NCBI RefSeq assembly: GCF_000335475.2
Contig: NZ_ANAH02000072.1
Span: 23,803 to 87,802, forward strand
Reading direction: 5' to 3'
DNA from: Cystobacter fuscus DSM 2262
GTDB lineage: Bacteria; Myxococcota; Myxococcia; Myxococcales; Myxococcaceae
Length of the DNA stretch: 64,000 nucleotides
Part shown: positions 9,572 to 21,087 of the stretch, one piece after another
Numbering within the stretch: the first letter of the stretch is position 1
How the letters are laid out: every line of letters begins with the position of its first letter
Made by a program: the position numbers and the translations under genes
Notes under the pieces: generated by a model
What the model was told of the DNA's origin: nothing
The model's input: only the letters and a program-made list of their open reading frames with translations
Databases searched by the model: none

Positions 9572-10417
9572 TCAGGCGTTTAGCGCCGCGGCGTGGTGCC
9601 GCAGGTGGTCCGCCATGAAGGTCGAAACGAAGTAATAACCGTGGTCATACCCGTCCTGGGAGCGGAGTGTCAGGGGCTGCCCTGCCTGCTCGCAAGCGGC
9701 GCGCAACAACTCGGGCTTGAGCTGCTCCGCGAGGAATTTGTCGTTCGTGCCCTGGTCCACCAGCAGGGGAGGAACCCGGGCCCCGCCGCGCAGCAATTCC
9801 GTGGCATCCCAGGCGCGCCACGCCTCGGTGTCCGCTCCGAGGTAGGTGCCAAAGGCCTTCTGTCCCCACGGGCAGCGCATGGGCGCGCTGATGGGGGCGA
9901 AGGCGGACACGGAGCGGTAGCGGCCCGGCTGGCGCAGCGCGCAGACGAGCGCGCCATGGCCTCCCATGGAGTGGCCGAAAATGCCCTCGCGGTCCATCCG
10001 GGCGGGGAAGTGCTTGCCCACCAGCTCGGGCAGCTCCCGGGTGACATAGCTGTACATGCGGAAGCGCGAGGCCCAGGGGGCCTGGGTGGCATCCAGGTAG
10101 AAGCCGGCGGCGGTGCCCACCTCCCAGTCCGCGTCCTCCTTGGGAATGCCTGTCTGGCGCGGGCTGGTGTCGGGCACCACCAGCATCAACCCCAGCTCCG
10201 CGGCAAGCTGCTGCGCCCCGCCCTTGATGAGGAAGGTGTCCTCGGTGCACGTGAGGCCGGAGAGGTAATAGAGGACCGGCACCTTGCCCGCCTGGGCCTG
10301 GGGAGGAAGGTAGACGGCGAAGCGCATCTCGCCGCCGCACTCCTGGGACGTGTGCTTGTAGAAGCCGACGGTGCCGCCGAAGCAGCGGTTCTCGGCGTGG
10401 GGTTTCAGCGCGTCCAT
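9572..10417 (-). CDS. fghA: S-formylglutathione hydrolase
   Basis: 281 residues, the normal length. This serine hydrolase splits S-formylglutathione to formate and glutathione, the last step of glutathione-dependent formaldehyde detoxification in the cytoplasm. The alpha/beta-hydrolase triad is visible: nucleophile Ser in 'GHSMGGHGA', Asp in 'VDQGTNDKFL' and His in 'YDHGYYF'. 'YLSGLTCTE' near the N-terminus is also characteristic of the family. Its ATG lies 2 bp after the stop of the alcohol dehydrogenase gene at 10420, so both enzymes of the pathway come from one transcript. Confidence 0.95.
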   Translation of the reverse strand: MDALKPHAENRCFGGTVGFYKHTSQECGGEMRFAVYLPPQAQAGKVPVLYYLSGLTCTEDTFLIKGGAQQLAAELGLMLVVPDTSPRQTGIPKEDADWEVGTAAGFYLDATQAPWASRFRMYSYVTRELPELVGKHFPARMDREGIFGHSMGGHGALVCALRQPGRYRSVSAFAPISAPMRCPWGQKAFGTYLGADTEAWRAWDATELLRGGARVPPLLVDQGTNDKFLAEQLKPELLRAACEQAGQPLTLRSQDGYDHGYYFVSTFMADHLRHHAAALNA

Positions 10418-10419
10418 GG

Positions 10420-12960
<2,541 letters not shown>

Positions 12961-12985
<25 letters not shown>

Positions 12986-13476
12986 CGCGGCGTCAGGTCG
13001 ACCACGTGCACGGTGAGCAGGTGGTAGATGATGACGTTGCTCACCCAGAAGAAGATGGCCGGGCCGCTCACGTACACGAGCGTCGCGCCGGGCCAGACGT
13101 GCAGGTGCTTGCCGGTGAGCGCCACCGCCATGAATCCGCCGATCCACTCGCCCACCCAGCACACCACCGAGCCGACGCAGACGCGCGACCACGCCTTCAT
13201 CTGCCGGGGGTGGAACCAGTAGTAGTGCATCGTCCACATCAGGAACACCGAGCCCACCCACAGCACCATGCTCCCGAAGGAGAACCAGCCGTAGGGGGAG
13301 TCCGGGTACAGCCAGCCGTAGGTCCCGTTCACCGCCTTCCAGGCCTGGTTCTGGGCCAGCTCGAGCAGCCACAGCAGCGGCGCCACATAGAGGATCTGCG
13401 TGGCGAGCACCCGGGCGTAGACGCCAAACGACCGGTGGGGGGTGGTTGGAGTCAGCGCAATCGCGTTCGCGTTCAT
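12961..13476 (-). CDS. Small polytopic membrane protein of unknown function
   Basis: 171 residues, rich in Trp and Tyr, with about four hydrophobic segments (roughly residues 22-42, 65-85, 95-118 and 130-155). The ATG has a good ribosome site (GGGAGACCTCC) just upstream. No family was recognised. The hydrophobic stretches alternate with short loops bearing His and Trp ('MHYYWFHP', 'GKHLHVWPG'). It is transcribed away from the acyl-CoA synthetase gene and shares a 173-bp divergent promoter region with it. Confidence 0.65.
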
Positions 13477-13649
13477 GGAGGTCTCCCGTCAACGGAGCGG
13501 TGTCGTGGGAGTCCACTGATTGCCTTGAGTAGGGGTATGACTGCTTTCCTACGACCGCCAACCGCTTCCACCAGGGCGCCAACCCATGAATATTCTGTCG
13601 GGACAGGCGTGGCGGCCGGGCTCTCGCCGCCCTTCGATTGGAGCGTTCC

Positions 13650-15305
13650 ATGGCCTCGTTACCCCCTCGCAACATGACCGACTACGAAGCCACCTGGCGT
13701 GGCTTCCGGTGGAACCGCCCGGAATTCTTCAATTTCGCCGGGGATGTCACCGACCGCTGGGCCCGTGAGCGCCCCGAGGCCCTGGCGCTGCAATGGAGCG
13801 ACGAGGGCGGGGCGGAGCGGAGCTTCACCTGGAGCGAGGTGCGGCGGCGCTCGCTGCACGCGGCGCGCTTCCTGACGGACCTGGGCCTGCGCAAGGGCGA
13901 GCGCGTCTTCGTGATGATGCCTCGGGTGCCGGAGTGGTGGTTCCTGGTGCTCGGGTGCATCCGCGCGGGCATCGTCTTCATGCCGGGCACCCCCATGCTC
14001 ACCCCCAAGGACGTGCGCTACCGGCTGGAGGCCGCGGGAGCCCACGGCGTCATCGCGGACGCGAGCTGCCTGGACCGGTTCGAGGGGCTCGCGGGCACGG
14101 GCGCCGTGAGGCACTGGGTGTCCGTGGGGTCGGCACCCTCGCCCTGGGTGGCGTACGCGTCCGAGGCGGCGCCGGAGGACGCGTCCGGTGACGCCTTCGA
14201 GCGCACGCGGGCGGATGATCCGATGCTGCTCTACTTCACGTCGGGCACCACGGGCATGCCCAAGCGGGTGCAGCACACGCAGGCCAGCTATGGCCTGGGG
14301 CACGAGGTGACGGGCCGCTACTGGTTGGACCTGACGCCGGAGGACCGGCACCTGACGCTGTCGGACACGGGGTGGGCCAAGTGCGCCTGGGGCAAGCTCT
14401 TCGGCCCGTGGAGCCAGGGCGCGTGCAACGTGGTGTACGACTTCCGGGGCCGCTTCGAGCCGGAGCGCTTCCTGCGGATGCTCGAGCGGCAGAAGGTGAC
14501 GACGTTCTGCGCGCCGCCCACGGCGTGGCGGGCGCTCGTGCAGAAGGACCTGTCCGCGTATGACCTGTCCGCGCTGCGGCACGTGGCGAGCGCGGGCGAG
14601 CCGCTCAACCCCGAGGTCATCGACACCTGGAAGCAGGCCACGGGGCTGATCATCCGCGAGGGCTACGGCCAGACGGAGTCGGTGGTGGTGGTGGGCATGT
14701 TCTCCTGCCTGGAGCCACGCGCGGGCTCCATGGGCAAGCCCACGCCGGGCTTCGTCGTGTCGGTCATCGACGACGCGGGCCGGGAGGTGCCCTCGGGGCA
14801 GGAGGGCGACATCGCGGTGCGGGTGAAGCCGGAGCGGCCCGTGGGGCTCTTCGACGGCTACCTCGAGGACGACGCGGCGAACCAGACGGCGTTCCGCGGC
14901 GACTGGTACGTGACGGGCGACCGGGCGGTGAAGGACGCGGACGGCTACTTCTGGTTCGTGGGCCGGCGCGACGACGTCATCAAGACGTCCGGCTACCGCG
15001 TGGGCCCCTTCGAGGTGGAGTCGGCGCTGCTGGAGCACGCGGCCGTGGTGGAGTCGGCCGTGGTGGGCGTGCCGGACGAGCGCCTGGGACAGCGCCTCAA
15101 GGCCTACGTGGTGCTCGCGCGGGGCTTCACGGGCTCGGAGGCGCTCGCGAGCGAGCTGCAGGAGCACGTCAAGCGCACCACGGCGCCCTACAAGTACCCG
15201 CGCGAGATTGAGTTCGTCACCGAGCTGCCCAAGACGGTGAGCGGGAAGATCCGCCGCAACGAGCTGCGCGCCCTGGCCCTCAACCGGCCCCCCGCGAAGG
15301 ACTGA
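13650..15305 (+). CDS. Acyl-CoA synthetase (AMP-forming), medium-chain/ACSM-like
   Basis: 551 residues from the ATG at 13650; a TTG at 13638 and an ATG at 13674 are alternatives. Belongs to the adenylate-forming superfamily, which activates carboxylic acids with ATP and CoA. Core motifs are the P-loop 'YFTSGTTGMPK', the 'GYGQTE' adenylate-binding motif, 'YVTGDRAV' with its Asp, the hinge 'GRRDDVIKTSGYR', and the catalytic Lys in 'KTVSGKIRR' near the C-terminus. The N-terminal 'FNFAGDVTDRWARERP' and the overall order are closest to the medium-chain ACSM/benzoate-CoA-ligase branch, so the substrate is more likely a fatty or aromatic acid than acetate. The gene stands alone; no pathway neighbours help. 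Confidence 0.85.
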   Translation: MASLPPRNMTDYEATWRGFRWNRPEFFNFAGDVTDRWARERPEALALQWSDEGGAERSFTWSEVRRRSLHAARFLTDLGLRKGERVFVMMPRVPEWWFLVLGCIRAGIVFMPGTPMLTPKDVRYRLEAAGAHGVIADASCLDRFEGLAGTGAVRHWVSVGSAPSPWVAYASEAAPEDASGDAFERTRADDPMLLYFTSGTTGMPKRVQHTQASYGLGHEVTGRYWLDLTPEDRHLTLSDTGWAKCAWGKLFGPWSQGACNVVYDFRGRFEPERFLRMLERQKVTTFCAPPTAWRALVQKDLSAYDLSALRHVASAGEPLNPEVIDTWKQATGLIIREGYGQTESVVVVGMFSCLEPRAGSMGKPTPGFVVSVIDDAGREVPSGQEGDIAVRVKPERPVGLFDGYLEDDAANQTAFRGDWYVTGDRAVKDADGYFWFVGRRDDVIKTSGYRVGPFEVESALLEHAAVVESAVVGVPDERLGQRLKAYVVLARGFTGSEALASELQEHVKRTTAPYKYPREIEFVTELPKTVSGKIRRNELRALALNRPPAKD

Positions 15306-15329
15306 GGGGGCCCACGCGCCGGCCCGCGC

Positions 15330-16559
15330 TCAGGTGGAGTGCGGGTCGTGCTCCTCGCGGTCGAGGGACTCGGGGAGCAGCGCGTTGGCGAGCAGGCCCA
15401 CGAGCGCGGCCAGGGCCATGCCGTGCAGCTCCAGGTGCACCTCGCCGAGCGTCACCGGAATCTTGGCGCCCCCGAGGCCCAGCACGAGGATGAGGCTCAC
15501 CACGATGAGGTTGCGGCTGTGGGCGAAGTCGATGCGCGCCTCGGACAGGGTGCGGATGCCCACCGAGGCGATCATCCCGAAGAGCAGGATGCTCACGCCG
15601 CCCAGCACGCCCGGGGGGAAGCTCTGGGACACGGCGGCCAGCTTGGGCGACAGGCCGAAGAGCATGGCGAAGACGGCGGCGATCCGGAGCACGGCGGGGT
15701 CGTAGACGCGCGTGACGGCGAGCACGCCCGTGTTCTCCGCGTAGGTGGTGGCGGCGGGTCCCCCGAGCGCGGCGGACGCCATGTTGGCGATGCCATCGGC
15801 GAACAGGGTGCGGGGCAGTCCGGGCGACTCGAGGAAGTTCTTGCCCACCACGCGGCCGTTCACGATGACGTCGCCGATGTGCTCGATGAAGGTGACGAGC
15901 GCCACCGGGGCGAGCACGAAGATGGCCGACCAGGAGAAGCGCGGAGCGTGGAAGGGGGGCAGGCCCACCCAGGCGGCGTCGCGGATGGCGGCGAGCTTCG
16001 CGGGCTCCACGCCGCCAATCGCCAGCGCGGTCCCATAGCCGACGAGGACGGCGATGAGGATGGGGATCATCTTGAAGAGGCCCCGGGCGAAGACGCTGGT
16101 GATGATGGCGGCCAGCAGGGTGACGACCGCCAGCCCCCAGTGGCTCTGGGCCTGATTGATGGCGACCCCGGCGAGGCTCAGTCCGATGACGATGATGACG
16201 GGGCCGGTGACGATGGGGGGGAACACCTTCTGGACGCGGCTCACGCCCACGGCCTTCACCGCGGCGGAGAAGACGATGTACAGGGCGCCCGCGGCGACGA
16301 GGCCGCCTCCAACGGCGGCGGGGCCCTCGGCCTTCATCACCGTGAGGATGGGGGCGATGAAGGCGAAGCTGCTGCCCAGGAAGATGGGCACGCCCAGGCC
16401 CGTGAGGACATGGAAGAGCAGGGTGCCGAGCCCGGCGCCGAACAGGGCGACGCTCGGATTGAGGCCCGTGAGCAGGGGCACCAGCACGGTGGCGCCGAAC
16501 ATGGCGATGGTGTGCTGGAGGCCCAGGACGACCTTCTTCTGGAGCGGCAGAGGGGGCAT
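15330..16559 (-). CDS. uraA: Uracil/xanthine permease (NCS2 family)
   Basis: 409 residues with 12-14 hydrophobic segments. The start '[24 protein letters not shown]' region (about residues 12-35) is diagnostic of NCS2 nucleobase:cation symporters. The internal 'FIEHIGDVI' and '[18 protein letters not shown]' match the substrate-site and family-signature regions of UraA-type uracil transporters. Predicted to import uracil (or xanthine) with protons across the inner membrane. It is convergent with the acyl-CoA synthetase gene, with 24 bp between the stops. The symbol is by similarity to the uracil branch; xanthine specificity cannot be excluded. Confidence 0.85.
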   Translation of the reverse strand: MPPLPLQKKVVLGLQHTIAMFGATVLVPLLTGLNPSVALFGAGLGTLLFHVLTGLGVPIFLGSSFAFIAPILTVMKAEGPAAVGGGLVAAGALYIVFSAAVKAVGVSRVQKVFPPIVTGPVIIVIGLSLAGVAINQAQSHWGLAVVTLLAAIITSVFARGLFKMIPILIAVLVGYGTALAIGGVEPAKLAAIRDAAWVGLPPFHAPRFSWSAIFVLAPVALVTFIEHIGDVIVNGRVVGKNFLESPGLPRTLFADGIANMASAALGGPAATTYAENTGVLAVTRVYDPAVLRIAAVFAMLFGLSPKLAAVSQSFPPGVLGGVSILLFGMIASVGIRTLSEARIDFAHSRNLIVVSLILVLGLGGAKIPVTLGEVHLELHGMALAALVGLLANALLPESLDREEHDPHST

Positions 16560-16611
16560 GGACCTTTGGCTTAGCTCACCGGGCCCGTTTCGCCACCTCC
16601 TGGACTCCGGC

Positions 16612-18093
16612 TCAGCTCGGCATCACGTCGCGCTCCGCCCAGGCCCGGCGCCGCTCGCCCTCGGGATCCTCCACCAGCTCGTCCTTCAGATTCAGCAGGA
16701 GGGTTTTTCGCGTCTCCAGGTCGTACGCGGGCCAGCCCTCCTCGGGGCGGCCCTCGCGCACGAAGCGCAACCAATGCCGCTTCATGCGCTGGGCGAGCGC
16801 CTCCAGCTCCGGCGTCGGCTTGCCCAGCAGCAGCCGGGTCAACTTGGGCGGAAAGGGGAAGAGCAGGAACAGGTCCAGCGCGTGCATCGCCCCCAGCTTG
16901 AGGAAGGGGGCGGGGTAGTCCAGGCGGTAGCGCCAGGTGGGCGCGTGCTGGGCGTGCTGCTCGGAGAAGTGGATGCTGGGCATGGTGAAGATGGAGTGGC
17001 TGCCCAGGTCCGTCAGGCCTCGGTCCGTGTCGGGGTAGAGCGCGAGGAGCTTGTCGGCCCGCTCCGCTCCCAACTGGCGCGTCAGCATGTTGGCGAGGCG
17101 CGGTCGCCTCAAGGGCATGATGGGCAGGCGGAGCACGGTGAAGAAGCGGTGCTCGTCCAGGTTGGTGCCGATCAACAGGGGGATGTCCGGGGTGCGGAGG
17201 GCACGGGCCTCCTTCAGGGACGAGGGCAGCACATGGCCATCGAAGTAGGGACGGGTCGTGAGTCCCTCCGGGCGCGTCTTCTTGGTGCGCTCCATGGCCC
17301 GCGAGAGCAGGGGCGCGGGGAGGCTCCAGAGCTGGTCGCGGTTGTCGCGGCCCACGCCCAACTGGCTGGCGAACTCCTGGGCGATGTCCAGGCTGTTGTC
17401 CCAATCGGCGTGCAGGCTCATCCCCGCGCTCTGGGCGATGGCGCCGTGGAAGAGGCCTCGTGCCGCCTTCATCACCATCAGCGTCACGACGGAGGCGGAG
17501 CCGGCCGACTCGCCTCCGATGGTGACGTGCCCGGGATCTCCGCCGAACGCCTCGATGTTCTCCTTCACCCACCGCAGCGCCGCGACCTGATCGAGCATCC
17601 CGGCGTTGTGCGCGAAGCGCTCGTCCTCGAAGAGTCCTCCCAGGTTCAGGAAGCCAAACGCGTTCAGGCGGTAGTTGATGCTGACGAAGACGATGTCCCC
17701 CTGCTTCGCCAGCTCGTGTCCGAGGTACTGCGAGCCGCCCCCCAGGTCATAGGCGCCGCCGTGGATCCACACCCAGACCGGGCGCTTGCGTCCGTCCGCC
17801 GCGGGCGACCAGACATTCAAGTACAGACAGTCCTCGCTGAACTGGCTGCTGGAGCTGATCACGGCGTTGAGGGGGCCGGGGATCAGGGGCGGCTGGAGGG
17901 CGGAGGCGCCAAACCGGGTCGCGTCCCGAATGCCCGTCCAGGGCTGGACGGGCTGGGGCTCGCGGAAGCGCAGGGGCCCCACGGGCGGGGCCGCGTAGGG
18001 GATGTTCAGCCAGGCATGGACGCCGCCCATGCGCTTGCCGCGGAGCTTGCCGTTGCTCGTGTCGACGATCAGCGTGTCGGTGGGGTTCGTCAT
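16612..18093 (-). CDS. Type B carboxylesterase
   Basis: 493 residues, the usual length of the carboxylesterase/lipase type B family. Visible marks are the entry motif '[18 protein letters not shown]', the segment 'EDCLYLNVW', the oxyanion-hole '[12 protein letters not shown]', nucleophile Ser in 'GGESAGSAS' and a catalytic-type His in 'GAMHALDL'. It would hydrolyse carboxylic esters. No signal peptide is evident from the chosen start, so it is probably cytoplasmic. The frame is open for another 82 codons, but the ATG at 18093 is preferred because the family homology begins ~10 residues after it. It is divergent from the small lipoprotein gene at 18164. Confidence 0.85.
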   Translation of the reverse strand: MTNPTDTLIVDTSNGKLRGKRMGGVHAWLNIPYAAPPVGPLRFREPQPVQPWTGIRDATRFGASALQPPLIPGPLNAVISSSSQFSEDCLYLNVWSPAADGRKRPVWVWIHGGAYDLGGGSQYLGHELAKQGDIVFVSINYRLNAFGFLNLGGLFEDERFAHNAGMLDQVAALRWVKENIEAFGGDPGHVTIGGESAGSASVVTLMVMKAARGLFHGAIAQSAGMSLHADWDNSLDIAQEFASQLGVGRDNRDQLWSLPAPLLSRAMERTKKTRPEGLTTRPYFDGHVLPSSLKEARALRTPDIPLLIGTNLDEHRFFTVLRLPIMPLRRPRLANMLTRQLGAERADKLLALYPDTDRGLTDLGSHSIFTMPSIHFSEQHAQHAPTWRYRLDYPAPFLKLGAMHALDLFLLFPFPPKLTRLLLGKPTPELEALAQRMKRHWLRFVREGRPEEGWPAYDLETRKTLLLNLKDELVEDPEGERRRAWAERDVMPS

Positions 18094-18163
18094 TCCGGTA
18101 GAAGACCCCAAGCAGGGCCCGTTGTTAACCCCGATGATGGGCAACACCCGAAGGAAGAACGAG

Positions 18164-18628
18164 ATGCGAAAGGCCATGTTCGTTGCAGTGAGTGTCGTAT
18201 CCCTGACCGCCCCGATGCTGGGCTGTGTCGACAACGTCCCCGCGGAGGAGTCCTGGACGCTGACCACCATCGCCGATGCCCGCAGCGGGATCGCCTCGCC
18301 GGTGGACCTCGCACCGCCGGGTGACTCGCCGGGCGACATGTTTGTGTTTGATCAGCCCCTGTTGAACGCGGCGAAGGAGAACATTGGCTCCAACAGCGGC
18401 TTCTGCATCCGGACGTTGCCCGGCCAGTTCAGCGAGTGCCAGTGGACGCTCACGATGGCCGACGGCACCATCACCGTCGCGGGCCGGGAGGCCGAGACCG
18501 GCCCCTCCTCGATTCCCATCGTTGGTGGAACGGGCGCCTATGTGGGGGCGAGCGGGGTGCTGCTCACGACTCCCAACGGAGACAGGACGTTCACCCAGGT
18601 GCTCACCTTCCTGAAGCCGAAGCAGTAG
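18164..18628 (+). CDS. Lipoprotein with allene-oxide-cyclase-like (dirigent-type) barrel
   Basis: 154 residues. The ATG at 18164 is preceded by AAGGAAGA at good spacing. An N-terminal signal with lipobox 'MLGC' (Cys ~20) predicts a lipid-anchored periplasmic or surface protein. The body has the marks of the AOC/dirigent beta-barrel: '[15 protein letters not shown]' near the start, '[16 protein letters not shown]' in the middle, and '[15 protein letters not shown]' toward the end, where dirigent-like proteins carry a 'GGTG.Y..ARG' signature. The natural role in bacteria is unclear: it could bind or cyclise a small hydrophobic compound. Monocistronic, between two divergent/convergent neighbours. 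Confidence 0.7.
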   Translation: MRKAMFVAVSVVSLTAPMLGCVDNVPAEESWTLTTIADARSGIASPVDLAPPGDSPGDMFVFDQPLLNAAKENIGSNSGFCIRTLPGQFSECQWTLTMADGTITVAGREAETGPSSIPIVGGTGAYVGASGVLLTTPNGDRTFTQVLTFLKPKQ

Positions 18629-18666
18629 GGGAGCGGGGGGCAGCGTGCCCCATGTGAGGCGCCCTG

Positions 18667-18710
18667 CCTCGCTCCATCCTGGCAAGGCGCGCCTGGCCTA
18701 AGGAGCGAGG
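18667..18710. terminator. Inverted repeat between convergent genes
   Basis: Perfect 9-bp stem (18667-18675 with 18702-18710) around a 26-nt loop, between the stops of the lipoprotein gene (18628) and the alpha/beta hydrolase gene (18698). One arm lies inside the last codons of the latter. Possible bidirectional terminator. Confidence 0.25.
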
Positions 18711-19693
18711 AAGGTGTTCATCTCCCGTACGACATCGGCGGGGTGGGTGAGCCAGAGGTAGTGCCGCGCGTTCTCGAGCTTCACCAGCTTCCAGTTCGGC
18801 TGCTTGCGCAGCGCGGCGTCCGCGGCCTCCGTGTCCCGCCGCAGCCCGGGCAGGAAGTCCCGTGCCTTCTCCCGGAAGTCCGCGGGCGTGCGCTCGAGGC
18901 TCATCATGGCCTCCATCCACTCGGCGAACCCCTGTCCGTCGAAGAGCGAGAGCACGGGCGCGCGCGGCGCGGAGAAGTCCACCCTGGCCACTCCCCGGAT
19001 CATCTGTGCCACCGCATCGGGGCGCTGGCGCGGGCGCACGTAGCCGCCGGTGGTGGGGTCGAACTCGTGGGCTTGATCGAGCTCGTGCGCGGGGTAGGGA
19101 CCGCCCAGGTCGCGCGTGAGGATGGCCACGACGGCTTCGCGTGACGCCCCCGCCGGGAATTCGACGGTGGGCATGGGCGGATTGCTCAGCTCCCTCAGGA
19201 ACACCGCGATCCCCGCCCGGTCATCCGTCGCGTCCAGGTAGACGAGCTTGTCGACGCGCTCCGGGAGGTGGGTGCCCACCCAGGTCATCTCGTCCCCCGC
19301 CATGGAGTGGCCCGCCAGCACGGCCTTCTGGATGCCCAGGCCGTCGAGCGCGTGAACGACATCCAGGCCCAGCGTGGGGGTGTCATAGCCCGTGTCGGGC
19401 CAGCTCGAGGCGCCGAACCCACGGCGCGTGAGGGCGTAGACGTGGTGACGGGCGATGAACTCGGGCGCGAGCTGGTCGAAGACGTGGCCCGTGTTGCCCA
19501 GGCCCGACAGGAACACGAGCGCCGGGCCCTGGCCCCCGAAGTCGAGCACCTCGAGCTCGACGCCTTGCGCGACCTTCACGCGCTTCACCTGGTGCGGCGA
19601 ACCACCGCCATCCGAGGGCCCCGTTCGCGGCACGGACGGGGTGGCACAACCAGTGGAGAGGAGCAAACAGGACAGCAGCAGGGGCTTTCGCAT
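18698..19693 (-). CDS. Alpha/beta-hydrolase lipoprotein
   Basis: 331 residues. The signal peptide ends in the lipobox 'LLSTGC' (Cys ~16), so it is an exported, lipid-anchored protein. The mature part is an alpha/beta-hydrolase: oxyanion strand 'LVFLSGLGNTGHVFD', nucleophile elbow 'AGHSMAGDE', an Asp-containing strand near 'LVYLDATDDR', and a C-terminal His in 'LENARHYLWL'. The substrate is unknown; the family includes esterases, lipases and lactonases. It is convergent with the AOC-barrel gene. The neighbouring type B esterase suggests nothing more than a general hydrolytic lifestyle. Confidence 0.75.
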   Translation of the reverse strand: MRKPLLLSCLLLSTGCATPSVPRTGPSDGGGSPHQVKRVKVAQGVELEVLDFGGQGPALVFLSGLGNTGHVFDQLAPEFIARHHVYALTRRGFGASSWPDTGYDTPTLGLDVVHALDGLGIQKAVLAGHSMAGDEMTWVGTHLPERVDKLVYLDATDDRAGIAVFLRELSNPPMPTVEFPAGASREAVVAILTRDLGGPYPAHELDQAHEFDPTTGGYVRPRQRPDAVAQMIRGVARVDFSAPRAPVLSLFDGQGFAEWMEAMMSLERTPADFREKARDFLPGLRRDTEAADAALRKQPNWKLVKLENARHYLWLTHPADVVREMNTFLAP

Positions 19694-19921
19694 GGGCCCG
19701 CGATGCTCGCACGGGCCGGGCTCGCGTCACGCAGTCAACACCAGGGCATTCCCCCCAGGAGCTTTTGTTCCACCCCCGTACGCTAGGCCCCGCCTGTTGC
19801 CATCAGGCACGCGAGCGAATGCTGTTCATCCCGTGGCCCTGGCCAATATTGGGGTTACAACTTTGGCGCATCCAGCAGTGCTCCTCGTCAGGTCTCTTGC
19901 TGACAAGGGGCCGGGCATGAG

Positions 19922-21085
19922 GTGAATTTGAAGCAGCTGTCTCTCGGTGAGTTGCTCCGCGCGGCGGATCAGGTGGCGCGTGAGGTGGCTGCCCCCGAAG
20001 TCACCCGGGTCGACGGCGAGGGGTGCTGGCCGGAGACGGCTCTGCGCGCCCTCCAGGCGGCGGGGCTGGGTGGCCTGGTCGTCCCCGCGGCCTTCGGGGG
20101 TCAAGGACAGGGGCTCGTCGCGCTCGCGCGAACCTGCGAGGTGCTCGGCCGCGTCTGCGCCTCGACGGCCATCTGCTTCGGGATGCACTGCGTGGGGTCC
20201 GCGGTCCTCGCCGCCAAGGCGACCCCCTTCCAGCAACGGACGTTCCTGGAGCCCATCGCCGCGGGCGAGCACCTCACCACCCTGGCGCTCAGCGAGTCGG
20301 GGATCGGGGCTCACTTCTACCTGCCCCAGACGCGGCTCTCCGCCGTGCCCGGTGGCTACCGGCTCGAGGGGGCGAAGTCCTTCGTCACCAATGGCGGGCA
20401 TGCGGATTCCTACGTCGTCTCGACCCTGGCCTCGGTCGCCCGGCTGGGGGACTTCTCCTGCGTCATCCTTCCCGCCCAGGCGGAGCACCTGGCGTGGGAG
20501 GGAGCCTGGGAAGGGATCGGCATGCGAGGCAACTCGGCCCGGACGCTGCGGCTCCAGGATGTCTTCGTCCCGGCCACCCATCTGCTCGGCCAGGAGGGGG
20601 ATGAGATCTGGTACGTCTTCAACGTCGTGGCGCCCTACTTCCTCATCGCCATGGCGGGGACGTACCTGGGAATCGCGAGCAGCGCGCTGGAGGAGGCCAC
20701 CGCGCACCTCAAGCACCGGCACTACGCCCACGGGGGCGCGTCTCCTTCCGGCTAGGCCGTGCTCCAGCACCGGCTGGGAACGCTCTGGGCCGTCGTCGAG
20801 CGCACGCGGCTGCTCATCCACAGCGCCGCCGAGAGGGGAGACCAGGGCGAGGCCACCGCCCTCGCGGCGCTCTGCTCCGCCAAGGCCGAGGTCGCCGACT
20901 GCGTCGTCCACGTCGTGAACGAGGCCATGACGCTCGTGGGGGGGCGGGGCTACTCCGAGAGCGGCTCACCCCTCTTCCGCCACCTGCGTGACGCGCGCGC
21001 GGCCCACGTCATGTCGCCCACCACCGACATCCTCCGCACCTGGGTGGGGCGCGCCCTTCTCGACCTGCCGTTGCTGGGGGACTGA
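19922..21085 (+). pseudogene. Acyl-CoA dehydrogenase interrupted by an in-frame TAG
   Basis: The reading frame is continuous from 19922 to 21085 except for one TAG at 20753-20755. Upstream (residues 1-277) are the acyl-CoA dehydrogenase N-terminal and middle domains, with 'TLALSESGIGAHF' (substrate/FAD loop) and 'GAKSFVTNGGHADSYVV'. Downstream is the C-terminal helical domain, with 'EAMTLVGGRGY' and the closing 'TTDILRTWVGRALLDLP'. Joined, the length (~387 residues) is normal for the family. So a single base change, natural or a sequencing error, splits the gene; without read-through the N-terminal product lacks the FAD/tetramer-forming C-terminal domain. GTG at 19922 or, with a better ribosome site, TTG at 19928. 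The stop is 2 bp before the next gene. Confidence 0.8.
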
Positions 21086-21087
21086 GC

